Shown here one piece after another: positions 45,590 through 54,543 of a stretch of 64,000 nt of DNA. Below the pieces are notes generated by a model, which made no database searches, was not told the DNA's origin, and worked only from the letters and a program-made list of their open reading frames with translations. Position 1 is the stretch's first letter, and each line of letters starts with the position of its first letter. The translations under genes were made by a program, and so were the position numbers. This DNA is from Cellulomonas carbonis (GTDB taxonomy: Bacteria > Actinomycetota > Actinomycetes > Actinomycetales > Cellulomonadaceae), in contig NZ_BMEB01000007.1 in assembly GCF_014636275.1 (NCBI RefSeq), positions 54,760 through 118,759 on the forward strand. Direction: 5' to 3'.

Positions 45590-48500
45590 ATGCAGCTGAC
45601 CCTCCGTCGCGCACTCGCCCGCGGCACCGCCGTCCTCGCCGGGCTCGCACTGGCCCTGGCACCCGTCGTCCCCGCTGCGGCCGACACGATGCCGTCGGAC
45701 CCGACGGAACCGGTCACGGTCGCGGCCGACTCGCTGCCCACCGTCCAGGTCGACGGGGTGGTCTGGCAGCAGGTCGTCGTGGGCAACACGGTCTACGTCG
45801 CGGGGTCGTTCGCGACGGCGCGACCGGCCGGTGCGGCGCCGGGGGTGAGCACCGTGCCGCGCGCGAACCTGCTCGCGTACGACATCCGCACGGGGAACCT
45901 CATCACCTCGTGGGCGCCGCGGACCAACGCGCAGGTGCTGACGATCGCCGCGTCGCCCGACGGCAGCCGGATCTACATCGGCGGCGACTTCACGCAGGTC
46001 AACGGTGCGACGGTGTGGCGCATCGCCGCGGTCGACGCCGCGACGGGCGCACTGATCCCGTCGTTCACGCCGCGCGCGGACGCCAAGGTGCGCTCGGTCG
46101 TCGCGACGGCGGACACCGTGTACTTCGGGGGCCTGTTCAGCGCGGTGGGCGGCCAGGTCCGCACCCGCCTGGCCGCAGCACGCGCGTCCGACGGCGCGCT
46201 GCTGCCGTGGGCCCCGCCCGCGGCGGGCGGCAGCGGCGTCAACGCGATGGTGATCTCGCCCGACGGGTCCAAGCTCGTCGTCGGCGGCTCGTTCACGAGC
46301 CTGGTCGGCTCGTCGAACCCCGGCTACGGCCTGGGCGCGGTGAGCGCGACGACGGGTGAGCTGCTCCCGTGGGCGGTCAACGGCCTCATCCGCAACGGCG
46401 GCCGCGACGCGGCCATCACGGGCCTCTCGGCGGACGGCGACACCGTCTACGGCACGGGGTACGTCTTCGGCTCGGGCGGCAACCTCGAGGGGACCTTCGC
46501 CGCGGACTGGGCTGACGGCGCACTGCGCTGGGTCGAGGACTGCCACGGCGACACGTACGCGGCGTGGCCCGTGGGCGACGTCGTCTACCAGGCGAGCCAC
46601 AAGCACTACTGCGGCAACATCGGCGGCTTCCCGCAGACCGAGCCGTGGACGTTCTACCTCGCGACCGCGGTCACGAAGGCCGCGACGCAGACGGTCACGA
46701 ACGACCCGTACGGGTACTTCAACTTCGCGGGCAACCCCGCGCCGACGATGCTCAACTGGTACCCGAGGATGAACTTCGGCACCTACACGGGTCAGAACCA
46801 GGGGCCCTGGACCGTGACGGGCACGTCGCAGTACGTCCTGATGGGCGGCGAGTTCACAGCGGTCAACGGTGCCGGCCAGCAGGGCCTCGCCCGCTACGCG
46901 GTGCGCGAGATCGCGCCGAACGACGTCGGCCCGCAGCTCACGGGCGGCAAGGTCGACCTCTCCGCCGTGTCGCCCGAGCGCGGGACCGTGCGCGTGCGCT
47001 GGACCGCGAACTACGACTGGGACAACGAGGACCTCACCTACACGCTCATCCGGAACAGCAACGCCGCCGCGCCCGTGATGGAGGCGGTCGAGTCCTCGAC
47101 GTTCTGGCAGCGGCCGGGGATGGGCTTCGTCGACACCGGCCTCACACCGGGCGTCGAGTACCGCTACCGGCTCCGGATCACCGACCCGTACGGCAACAGC
47201 GTCCTCTCCGACACCGTGTGGATCACCGCGAGCGACCAGCCGGCCGCCGAGAGCGACTACGCCGGACGCGTGCTCGCGGACGAGCCCTCGTACTTCTGGC
47301 GCCTCGGTGAGCCCGGGGGGCCCACGGCGATCGACTACGCCGGCTGGGACGACGCGAACGTCGGGCCCGCCGTGACGCGCGGCACGACGGGTGCCGTGAT
47401 CGGCGACCCGAACACCGCGTCGACCTTCCCGGGCAGCGCCGACGGGATCGCCGTGTCGCCGTCGTCGGAGGCCGGCACCGACCGGTTCACGGTCGAGGCC
47501 TGGGTCCGCACGACGTCGACGAGCGGCGGCAAGATCATCGGCTTCGGCAACGCGGCGACCGGCACGTCCGGCAGCTACGACCGCCACGTCTACATGGACG
47601 GCTCGGGACGCATCTGGTTCGGCGTCTACCCCGGCGGCGTCCGGACCGTGACGAGCACCGCGTCCTACAACGACGGCGAGTGGCACCACGTCGTGGCGTC
47701 CCTCGGCGACACCGGCATGAACCTCTACGTCGACGGCCGACGCGTCGCGAGCCGGGGTGACACGACCACGGCGCAGGCGTACGCGGGCTACTGGCGGATC
47801 GGCGGCGACAACCTCGGCGGCTGGCCGAGCCGTCCGTCCAACGACTTCTTCGTCGGCTCGATCGACGAGGTCGCCGTCTACCCGACCGCGCTCGCGTACG
47901 CGGACGTCGTCGACCACTTCCGCTCGTCGGGCCGTGAGCTCGACCTGCCGACGCGGCCGGCCGACGCCTACGGCGCCGCCGTCTACGACGCCGAGCCGGA
48001 CCTCTTCTGGCGCCTCGACGAGACGTCGGGCACGACGGCCGCCGACGCGGGCCTCACGGGCACGACGGGCACGTTCCGTCGTGGCGTGACCCTCGGCGCC
48101 GAGGGCCTGCGCGCGGGCGGCACGGCCGTCACGTTCGACGGTGCGGGCGGCCTCCTCTCGAGCGACCGCAGCTTCACCGACCCGCGCGTCTACTCGACCG
48201 AGCTCTGGTTCCGGACGACGACGACCACGGGCGGCAAGCTCATCGGCTTCGGGTCGAACCAGGAGGACCTGTCGGGCAACTACGACCGGCACGTCTACAT
48301 GGAGGACGACGGCAGGCTCACGTACGGCGTGTGGACAGGGCAGACGAACACGATCACCTCGCCCGCGGCGTACAACGACGGTCAGTGGCACCACGTCGTC
48401 GCGACCCAGGGCCCGGGCGGCATGGTCCTCTACGTCGACGGGCAGGCCGTCGGCACCCACCCGCAGACCGGTGCCCAGGCGTACACGGGGTACTGGAAGG

Positions 48501-50947
48501 TCGGCAGCGACACGACGTGGGGTCCGCAGCCGCACTTCGCGGGCACCGTCGACGAGGTCGCCGTGTACTCGCGTGCGCTCTCGGCCACCGAGGTCGCGTC
48601 GCACCACGCGCTCGGGACGGGTGCGCCCGAGCCCGAGAACGAGGTCCCTGCGGCCGCCTTCACCGCCACGACGGCGGACCTCACGGTCACCGTGGACGGC
48701 TCGGCGTCGAGCGACCCCGACGGCACCGTCGTCGCCCACGCGTGGGACTTCGGCGACGGCGCGACCGCGTCGGGCGCGACGGCCGAGCACGCGTACGACG
48801 CGGCGGGCACCTATGACGTCACGCTCACCGTGACCGACGACGACGGCGCGACCGGGTCGACCACCCAGCAGGTCACCGTCACGGCACCGCCGAACCAGCT
48901 CCCCGTCGCGGCGTTCACGGCCGCCGTCGAGGGGCTCGAGCTCACGGCGGACGGTACGACGTCGTCCGACCCGGACGGCACCGTCGCCGCGTACGCGTGG
49001 GACTTCGGCGACGGCGAGACGGCGACCGGCGCGACGGCCGGGCACGTCTACGCGGCGGCGGGCACGTACGACGTGACGCTCACCGTGACCGATGACGACG
49101 GCGCGACCGCCTCCTCGACGCAGCAGGTGACGGTCGCGGAGCCGCCCGCGGGCGTGCTCGCGCAGGACGCGTTCGGGCGGAGCGTGACGGGCGGGTGGGG
49201 CACGGCCGACGTCGGCGGTCCCTGGTCGACGACGGGTGCCGCCTCGGCGTTCTCCGTCGCCGGCGGCGAGGGCCGGATGACGATCACGCGCGCGGGCGGC
49301 GGGCTCATGACCGTGCTCGGCGGCGTGGCGTCGACCTCGACGGACGTGAGCGCGACCGTCACGCCGAGCACGGTGGTGAACGGCGGCGGCGCGTTCGTGT
49401 CGCTGATCGGGCGCCGCGTCGGGACGGCCGACTACCGCGGCAAGATCAAGGTCGCGGCCAACGGTGCGGTGACGCTCTACCTCAACCGCAGCTCGGGTGC
49501 CGAGAACACGCTCGCGGCGGCGGCGGTCCCCGGCGTGTCGTTCCAGGCGGGCGACCGGCTCCGGATGCGCGTCGAGGTCACGGGCACGGCCCCGACGACC
49601 CTGCGCGCCAAGGTGTGGGAGGCCGGGCAGGCCGAGCCGGGCTGGCAGCTCACCGCGACGGACTCCACCGCGGGGCTCCAGACCGCGGGCGGTGTGGGCC
49701 TCATGCCGTACGTGTCGGCCAGCGCGACGAACGTCCCGGTGACCTTCGCGGTCGACGACCTCGTGGCCGTCACCCCGGGTGCCGCGCCGCCCGCGAACAC
49801 CCCGCCCGTGGCGGCGTTCGAGGCGGCGACCGACGGCCTCATGGTCACCGTCGACGCGTCGGGCTCGTCCGACCCCGACGGCTCGGTGACGGGCTACGCC
49901 TGGGCGTTCGGCGACGGCGGCGAGGCGACGGGTGCGACGGCGTCGCACACGTTCGCGACGGGAGGCACGTTCGACGTCACGCTCACCGTGACCGACGACG
50001 ACGGCGCGACCGCGACGGCGACGCAGCAGGTCACCGTCTCGGCGCCGCCGCCCGAGGACAACGACGCCCCGGTCGCCGCGTTCACGGTGACGCCCGAGGG
50101 GCTGACCGTCGCCGTCGACGGGACCGGCTCGACCGACCCCGACGGCACCGTCGCGGCGCACGCGTGGGACTTCGGCGACGGGTCCACGGCGACGGGCGCG
50201 ACCGCGTCGCACACGTACGCGGCGGGCGGGACGTTCGAGATCACGCTCACCGTGACCGACGACGCCGGTGCGACGGCCACCGCGACGCAGCAGGTCACCG
50301 TCGAGGCGCCTGAGGGCGTCCTCGCCGCGGACGCCTTCGGCCGCACGGTCGCGGGCGGCTGGGGGACCGCGGACGTCGGTGGTCCGTGGACGACCGTGGG
50401 GCCGGGCTCGGCGTTCTCGGTCGCGGACGGCGTCGCCCGGATGACGATCCCGCGCGCCGGCGCCGGCCTCACGGCCCTGCTCCCGGGCGTGTCCTCGACC
50501 GAGACCGACACGACGGCGGTCCTGACCACGACGCCGATGGCCGACGGCGGCGGGAGCTTCCTGTCGCTCATCGGGCGGCGGGTCGGCGCGGCCGACTACC
50601 GCGCCAAGGTCCGGGTCGCTCCCAACGGCACGCTCACGCTGTACGCGACGCGCGTCGACGGCGGCGAGACGAACCTCGCCACCGCGACCGTGCCGGGCGT
50701 GACGCTCACGGCGGGTGAGGCGCTCGCGATCCGGGTCCAGGTCACGGGCACCTCGCCGACGACGGTCCGGGTCAAGGCGTGGGAGGCCGCGACGCCCGAG
50801 CCGGCCGACTGGCGGATCACGACGACCGACGCGGCGTCCGCGCTCCAGACGGCGGGCGGGGTCGGGGTCATGGCGTACGTCTCCGGCTCCGCGGGCAACG
50901 CGCCCGTGACGGTGACCGTCGACGACCTCGTCGCACGGCGCCCCTGA
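45590..50947 (+). CDS. Secreted surface protein C: propeller-FN3-2xLamG-PKD/Cdom array
   Basis: This 1785-residue paralogue of A and B has a signal peptide (ends PAAADT), the propeller with CHGDTY/ASHKHYCGNIGGFPQT, FN3, LamG at about 554 and 791, PKD at about 1017 and 1101, Cdom at about 1186, PKD at about 1402 and 1490 and a final Cdom at 1575-1785. PKD domains keep the SSDPDGTV...FGDG...TLTVTDDDGAT pattern. No anchor is seen. It has its own motif-bearing promoter and terminator. Confidence 0.9.
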   Translation: MQLTLRRALARGTAVLAGLALALAPVVPAAADTMPSDPTEPVTVAADSLPTVQVDGVVWQQVVVGNTVYVAGSFATARPAGAAPGVSTVPRANLLAYDIRTGNLITSWAPRTNAQVLTIAASPDGSRIYIGGDFTQVNGATVWRIAAVDAATGALIPSFTPRADAKVRSVVATADTVYFGGLFSAVGGQVRTRLAAARASDGALLPWAPPAAGGSGVNAMVISPDGSKLVVGGSFTSLVGSSNPGYGLGAVSATTGELLPWAVNGLIRNGGRDAAITGLSADGDTVYGTGYVFGSGGNLEGTFAADWADGALRWVEDCHGDTYAAWPVGDVVYQASHKHYCGNIGGFPQTEPWTFYLATAVTKAATQTVTNDPYGYFNFAGNPAPTMLNWYPRMNFGTYTGQNQGPWTVTGTSQYVLMGGEFTAVNGAGQQGLARYAVREIAPNDVGPQLTGGKVDLSAVSPERGTVRVRWTANYDWDNEDLTYTLIRNSNAAAPVMEAVESSTFWQRPGMGFVDTGLTPGVEYRYRLRITDPYGNSVLSDTVWITASDQPAAESDYAGRVLADEPSYFWRLGEPGGPTAIDYAGWDDANVGPAVTRGTTGAVIGDPNTASTFPGSADGIAVSPSSEAGTDRFTVEAWVRTTSTSGGKIIGFGNAATGTSGSYDRHVYMDGSGRIWFGVYPGGVRTVTSTASYNDGEWHHVVASLGDTGMNLYVDGRRVASRGDTTTAQAYAGYWRIGGDNLGGWPSRPSNDFFVGSIDEVAVYPTALAYADVVDHFRSSGRELDLPTRPADAYGAAVYDAEPDLFWRLDETSGTTAADAGLTGTTGTFRRGVTLGAEGLRAGGTAVTFDGAGGLLSSDRSFTDPRVYSTELWFRTTTTTGGKLIGFGSNQEDLSGNYDRHVYMEDDGRLTYGVWTGQTNTITSPAAYNDGQWHHVVATQGPGGMVLYVDGQAVGTHPQTGAQAYTGYWKVGSDTTWGPQPHFAGTVDEVAVYSRALSATEVASHHALGTGAPEPENEVPAAAFTATTADLTVTVDGSASSDPDGTVVAHAWDFGDGATASGATAEHAYDAAGTYDVTLTVTDDDGATGSTTQQVTVTAPPNQLPVAAFTAAVEGLELTADGTTSSDPDGTVAAYAWDFGDGETATGATAGHVYAAAGTYDVTLTVTDDDGATASSTQQVTVAEPPAGVLAQDAFGRSVTGGWGTADVGGPWSTTGAASAFSVAGGEGRMTITRAGGGLMTVLGGVASTSTDVSATVTPSTVVNGGGAFVSLIGRRVGTADYRGKIKVAANGAVTLYLNRSSGAENTLAAAAVPGVSFQAGDRLRMRVEVTGTAPTTLRAKVWEAGQAEPGWQLTATDSTAGLQTAGGVGLMPYVSASATNVPVTFAVDDLVAVTPGAAPPANTPPVAAFEAATDGLMVTVDASGSSDPDGSVTGYAWAFGDGGEATGATASHTFATGGTFDVTLTVTDDDGATATATQQVTVSAPPPEDNDAPVAAFTVTPEGLTVAVDGTGSTDPDGTVAAHAWDFGDGSTATGATASHTYAAGGTFEITLTVTDDAGATATATQQVTVEAPEGVLAADAFGRTVAGGWGTADVGGPWTTVGPGSAFSVADGVARMTIPRAGAGLTALLPGVSSTETDTTAVLTTTPMADGGGSFLSLIGRRVGAADYRAKVRVAPNGTLTLYATRVDGGETNLATATVPGVTLTAGEALAIRVQVTGTSPTTVRVKAWEAATPEPADWRITTTDAASALQTAGGVGVMAYVSGSAGNAPVTVTVDDLVARRP

Positions 50948-50954
50948 CGCCCGA

Positions 50955-50984
50955 GGGCGACGGGCGGGCGCCCGCCCGTCGCCC
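50955..50984 (+). terminator. Terminator after surface protein C
   Basis: GGGCGACGGGCGGGC followed directly by GCCCGCCCGTCGCCC is a perfect 30-bp palindrome, which will form a stable hairpin with a small loop. Confidence 0.85.
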
Positions 50985-51008
50985 GCGGCCCCCGACCGTC
51001 GTCGATGT

Positions 51009-51058
51009 CCGGTTTCACCCGTTCGGAGCCGGTTTCCGGACAGATGTCCTCGTAGGGT
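51009..51058 (+). promoter_or_regulatory. TTTCACCCG motif (site f) and promoter of surface protein D
   Basis: CCGGTTTCACCCGTTCGG (51009-51026), 26 bp before TAGGGT (51053-51058). The flank GTCGATGTCC is also shared with site d. Confidence 0.7.
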
Positions 51059-51109
51059 GGTGGCGCGGCAGGACACCCCTGCCCCCGTCGTCCCCGGAGC
51101 GAGACAGCC

Positions 51110-53350
51110 ATGCCCCTGAAGCACCACCTGCGCCGTGCGACCGCCGTCCTCGCAGGTACCGGTCTCGCACTCGTGGGCGTGGTCGCCCAGCTCGACGCGT
51201 CGGACGCGCCGGCCGAGGCCGCGGTCCCGTCGACCGTCGTCGCAGGGGCCGGCCAGGGGGTCCGCGCGACGGCGGGTCGCGTCGCGCCGGCGACGCGTGC
51301 GGCTGCCGCGCCCGCGGCGACGTCGTCGTCCCCGGGTGCAGCGGGTGCCGCGAGCGGTGCGACGCAGGCCGCTCCTCCCCTCCCGGCGCAGGACCGTCGC
51401 GCCGCGTCGCCGTCGTCGTCGCCCGCCGTGCCCGAGGCGGGTGCTCCCGCGACGGCAGCCCCCGCGGCGGCGCCGGCCTACCCGGGCTCGCCCGCCGCCG
51501 ACCCCGACCCGGCGCCCACGCCGGCGGCCACCGCGTTCGCCGCCGACGCGTTCGGGCGCTCGCTGGGCCGCGGGTGGGGGACCGCCGACGTCGGCGGCGC
51601 CTGGGCGCTCGTCGGCCCGTCGTCGTCGTTCTCCGTGGCGGCCGGGGCCGGCCGCATGACCCTTCCGCGGGCGGGTGCGGGGCTGACCGCGACGCTGCCC
51701 GTGTCGTCGACGTCGACCGACCTCACGGCGCGCATCGCGCCCGCGCGTCTGGCGGACGGCGGAGGCCTGTTCGCGTCGCTCCTGGGGCGCCGGGTGGGCA
51801 CGGCCGACTACCGCGCCAAGGTCAAGGTGGCCCCGTCCGGCGCCGTGACCCTCTACCTCAACCGCGCCGCGGGCGCCGAGACGACCCTCGGTGCGATCAC
51901 CGTCCCCGGCGTCCGCTTCACCCCGGGCGACGCGCTGCGCGTCCGGCTCACGGTCACGGGGACCTCGCCGACCACGCTCCAAGCGCGTGCGTGGGAGGAC
52001 GGGAACCCCGAGCCGACAGGCTGGCAGCTCACGGCGGCCGACGCGACGCCCGCGCTCCAGACCGCGGGCGGCGTCGGCGTCATGACGTACCTGTCGGCGT
52101 CGTCGGCGAGCGCGCCGCTCGTGGTCACGGTCGACGACGTCCTCGCGACGCCGGTCGACGGTCCGCCGCCCGTGCTCAACGAGCCGCCCGCCCCGGCGTT
52201 CGTCAGCACGGTCGACGGGCTCACCGCGGCGTTCGACGCCACAGGGACGACCGACACCGACGGCACCGTCGTCCTGCACGGGTGGGACTTCGGCGACGGG
52301 ACGCTCGGCACGGGCGCGACGCCGACCCACGCGTACGCCGCCCCCGGCACCTACTCGGTCACGCTCACCGCGACCGACGACGACGGCGACGCCGCGTCGG
52401 TGACGCACCCGGTCACGGTCGGCGGGCCGCCGCCGACCCAGGAGGCCCCGGTCGCGGCGTTCGACGCGGTCGTGGACGGCCTCGACGTCGAGGTCGACGG
52501 CTCGTCGTCGACCGACGCGGACGGCTCGGTCGCCGGGTGGGAGTGGGACTTCGGTGACGGCAGCACGGCTTCGGGCCGCACCGCGTCGCACACCTACGCC
52601 GTGCCGGGCGAGTACACGATCATGCTCGTCACGACCGACGACGACGGGCTGTCGTCGTCCGCGTCGCAGGTCGTCCTCGTCGACGAGGCGCCCGTCCCGG
52701 CGCGCGAGGTGGCGCAGGACGACTTCGCGCGCGACGTCGTCGGCGGGTGGGGGAGCGCGCCGACCGGGGGTGCCTGGACGCTCGCCGGTCCGGCGTCGGC
52801 GTTCTCGACGGCCGACGGTCAGGGCCGGATGACGCTCGCGCGCCCCGGGTCCGGCGTCGCGGCGTCCCTCGGCGTCTCCGCGCTCGACACCGACGTCCGG
52901 GTCACCGTCGCGGCGACGCCCGTCGCCGACGGCGGCGGCACCTACGTGTCGGTCGCCGGGCGCCGCACCGCCGCGGGCGACCAGCGCGCCAAGGTCCGCG
53001 TCGGTGCGGACGGCGCCGTGACGCTGCAGCTCACGTCCGTGTCCGGCGGCTCCGAGACGAGCCTCGCGGGTGCGCGCGTGCCGGGTCTGGTCGTCGCTGC
53101 GGGTGAGCGGCTGCACGTCCGTCTCCAGCTCACGGGCACCGCCCCTACGACGCTCCGTGCCCGCGTGTGGGCCGAGGGCACGCACGAGCCCACGTCGTGG
53201 CAGGTCACCGCGACCGACGCGGCCACCGCGCTCCAGCAGGCCGGTGGGGTCGCCCTCGTGGCCTACGTCTCCGGCTCGGCGACCACGACGCCCGTCGTCG
53301 TCGCCTTCGACGACCTCACCGTCGGGCCGGTCCGGCCGGTCGAGCCGTGA
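51110..53350 (+). CDS. Secreted surface protein D: Cdom-2xPKD-Cdom
   Basis: This 746-residue protein lacks the propeller and LamG part. A signal peptide (about 1-35) is followed by an Ala/Pro/Thr-rich disordered region to about 138, Cdom (140-350), PKD at about 356 and 444, and a final Cdom (530-746). The linker resembles O-glycosylated spacers. Its stop overlaps the glycosyltransferase start as GTGA, so this structural protein is co-translated with polysaccharide genes, tying it to the pathway. Confidence 0.88.
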   Translation: MPLKHHLRRATAVLAGTGLALVGVVAQLDASDAPAEAAVPSTVVAGAGQGVRATAGRVAPATRAAAAPAATSSSPGAAGAASGATQAAPPLPAQDRRAASPSSSPAVPEAGAPATAAPAAAPAYPGSPAADPDPAPTPAATAFAADAFGRSLGRGWGTADVGGAWALVGPSSSFSVAAGAGRMTLPRAGAGLTATLPVSSTSTDLTARIAPARLADGGGLFASLLGRRVGTADYRAKVKVAPSGAVTLYLNRAAGAETTLGAITVPGVRFTPGDALRVRLTVTGTSPTTLQARAWEDGNPEPTGWQLTAADATPALQTAGGVGVMTYLSASSASAPLVVTVDDVLATPVDGPPPVLNEPPAPAFVSTVDGLTAAFDATGTTDTDGTVVLHGWDFGDGTLGTGATPTHAYAAPGTYSVTLTATDDDGDAASVTHPVTVGGPPPTQEAPVAAFDAVVDGLDVEVDGSSSTDADGSVAGWEWDFGDGSTASGRTASHTYAVPGEYTIMLVTTDDDGLSSSASQVVLVDEAPVPAREVAQDDFARDVVGGWGSAPTGGAWTLAGPASAFSTADGQGRMTLARPGSGVAASLGVSALDTDVRVTVAATPVADGGGTYVSVAGRRTAAGDQRAKVRVGADGAVTLQLTSVSGGSETSLAGARVPGLVVAAGERLHVRLQLTGTAPTTLRARVWAEGTHEPTSWQVTATDAATALQQAGGVALVAYVSGSATTTPVVVAFDDLTVGPVRPVEP

Positions 53351-54543
53351 GCGGCGCGCCCGTGGGCAGCGCGCGCCCGAGCGGTGCGGCTCGACGGGAC
53401 GGCGTGCGCACCGTGCTGGTCGCTCACCCCGGGGCCGAGCTGTACGGCTCGGACCGCGTGATGCTCGAGAGCGTCGCCGGGTTCCGCGAGGCAGGGTGGC
53501 GGGTCGTCGTCACGCTGTGCGACGACGGTCCGCTGGTCGGCGAGCTCGAGGCCCTCGGCGCCCGGGTGGTCCGCACGCGCACGCCCGTCCTGCGCAAGAG
53601 CGCGCTGCGCCCCGCGGGGTTCGTGCGGCTCGTCGCCGACACGCTCGTCGGTGCCGTGCGGGGGCTGTCGCTCGTGCGGCGCACCGGTGCCGACGCGCTC
53701 TACGTGAGCACGGTGACGGTCCCGCTGTGGACGCTCCTGGGGCGCCTCGCACGGCGACCGGTCCTCCTCCACGTCCACGAGGCCGAGGCGAGCGCGCCCG
53801 CGCTCGTCCGGCGTGCGCTGGCCCTGCCGGTTCTCGCGGCGACCGGCGTGGTCGCGAACAGCGAGTTCAGCGTCGGGGTGCTGCGTGGGGCGCTGCCCGC
53901 GACGGTCCGACGCGCGACGGTCGTGCACAACGGCGTCCCGGGACCCGGGCACGCGACGCCCGCACGCGAGCGCCTCGACGGCCCGGTGCGGATGCTCTAC
54001 GTCGGGCGGCTGTCCGCGCGCAAGGGCGTCGACGTCGCCGTCGAGGCGCTCGGCGAGCTCGTCGCGGGGGGCTGCCCCGCCGAGCTCGACGTGGTCGGTG
54101 CGGTGTACCCCGGCTACGAGTGGTTCGAGCAGCAGCTCCGTGACCGCGTCGCCGAGCTCGGGCTCAGCGACGCCGTGCGGTTCCACGGCTTCCATCCGTC
54201 GGTGTGGGCCTTCCTCGCCGACGCGGACGTCGCCGTCGTGCCGTCCGTCGTCGACGAGCCGTTCGGGAACACCGCGGTCGAGGCGGTCCTCGCGGCCCGC
54301 CCGCTCGTCGTGAGCGCGACCAGCGGGCTCCGCGAGGCCGCCGCCGGCTACGCGTCCGCGCAGCGCGTGCCGCCCGGTGACGCCGCGGCCATCGCCGACG
54401 CCGTGCGACGCATCCGCGACGACTGGGCGCACGTGCGCGCCGCCGCCCTCGAGGACGCCGCGCTCGCGGCGGACCGGCACGCACCCGAGCTGTACCGGCG
54501 CCGGGTCGCGGCCGCGCTCGCGGACGTGGCGGGCGGCGTGTGA
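53347..54543 (+). CDS. GT4 glycosyltransferase
   Basis: This 398-residue GT-B enzyme has the N-terminal domain start VRTVLVAHPGAELYGSDRVMLESVAGFREAGWRVVVTL (the ELYGSDR pattern is common in GT4), the hinge HEAEASAPALVRRALALPVLAATGVVANSEF, and the nucleotide-sugar site VDEPFGNTAVEAVLAARPLVVSATSGLREA with the E-x7-E pair. It lies in a chain of GTGA overlaps with surface protein D and the flippase. The sugar is not predictable. Confidence 0.93.
   Translation: MSGAPVGSARPSGAARRDGVRTVLVAHPGAELYGSDRVMLESVAGFREAGWRVVVTLCDDGPLVGELEALGARVVRTRTPVLRKSALRPAGFVRLVADTLVGAVRGLSLVRRTGADALYVSTVTVPLWTLLGRLARRPVLLHVHEAEASAPALVRRALALPVLAATGVVANSEFSVGVLRGALPATVRRATVVHNGVPGPGHATPARERLDGPVRMLYVGRLSARKGVDVAVEALGELVAGGCPAELDVVGAVYPGYEWFEQQLRDRVAELGLSDAVRFHGFHPSVWAFLADADVAVVPSVVDEPFGNTAVEAVLAARPLVVSATSGLREAAAGYASAQRVPPGDAAAIADAVRRIRDDWAHVRAAALEDAALAADRHAPELYRRRVAAALADVAGGV

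Noticed and set aside
45464..53185. Very long reverse-strand reading frame (over 2500 codons) opposite the surface protein genes
   Set aside because: Its product is Arg/Gly/Asp-rich with no domain. High GC leaves few stop codons on the opposite strand, and the plus-strand frames show signal peptides and domains.
36107..53350. LPXTG sorting signals in the surface proteins
   Set aside because: Each protein ends within a few residues of the last domain; no LPXTG or hydrophobic tail exists.
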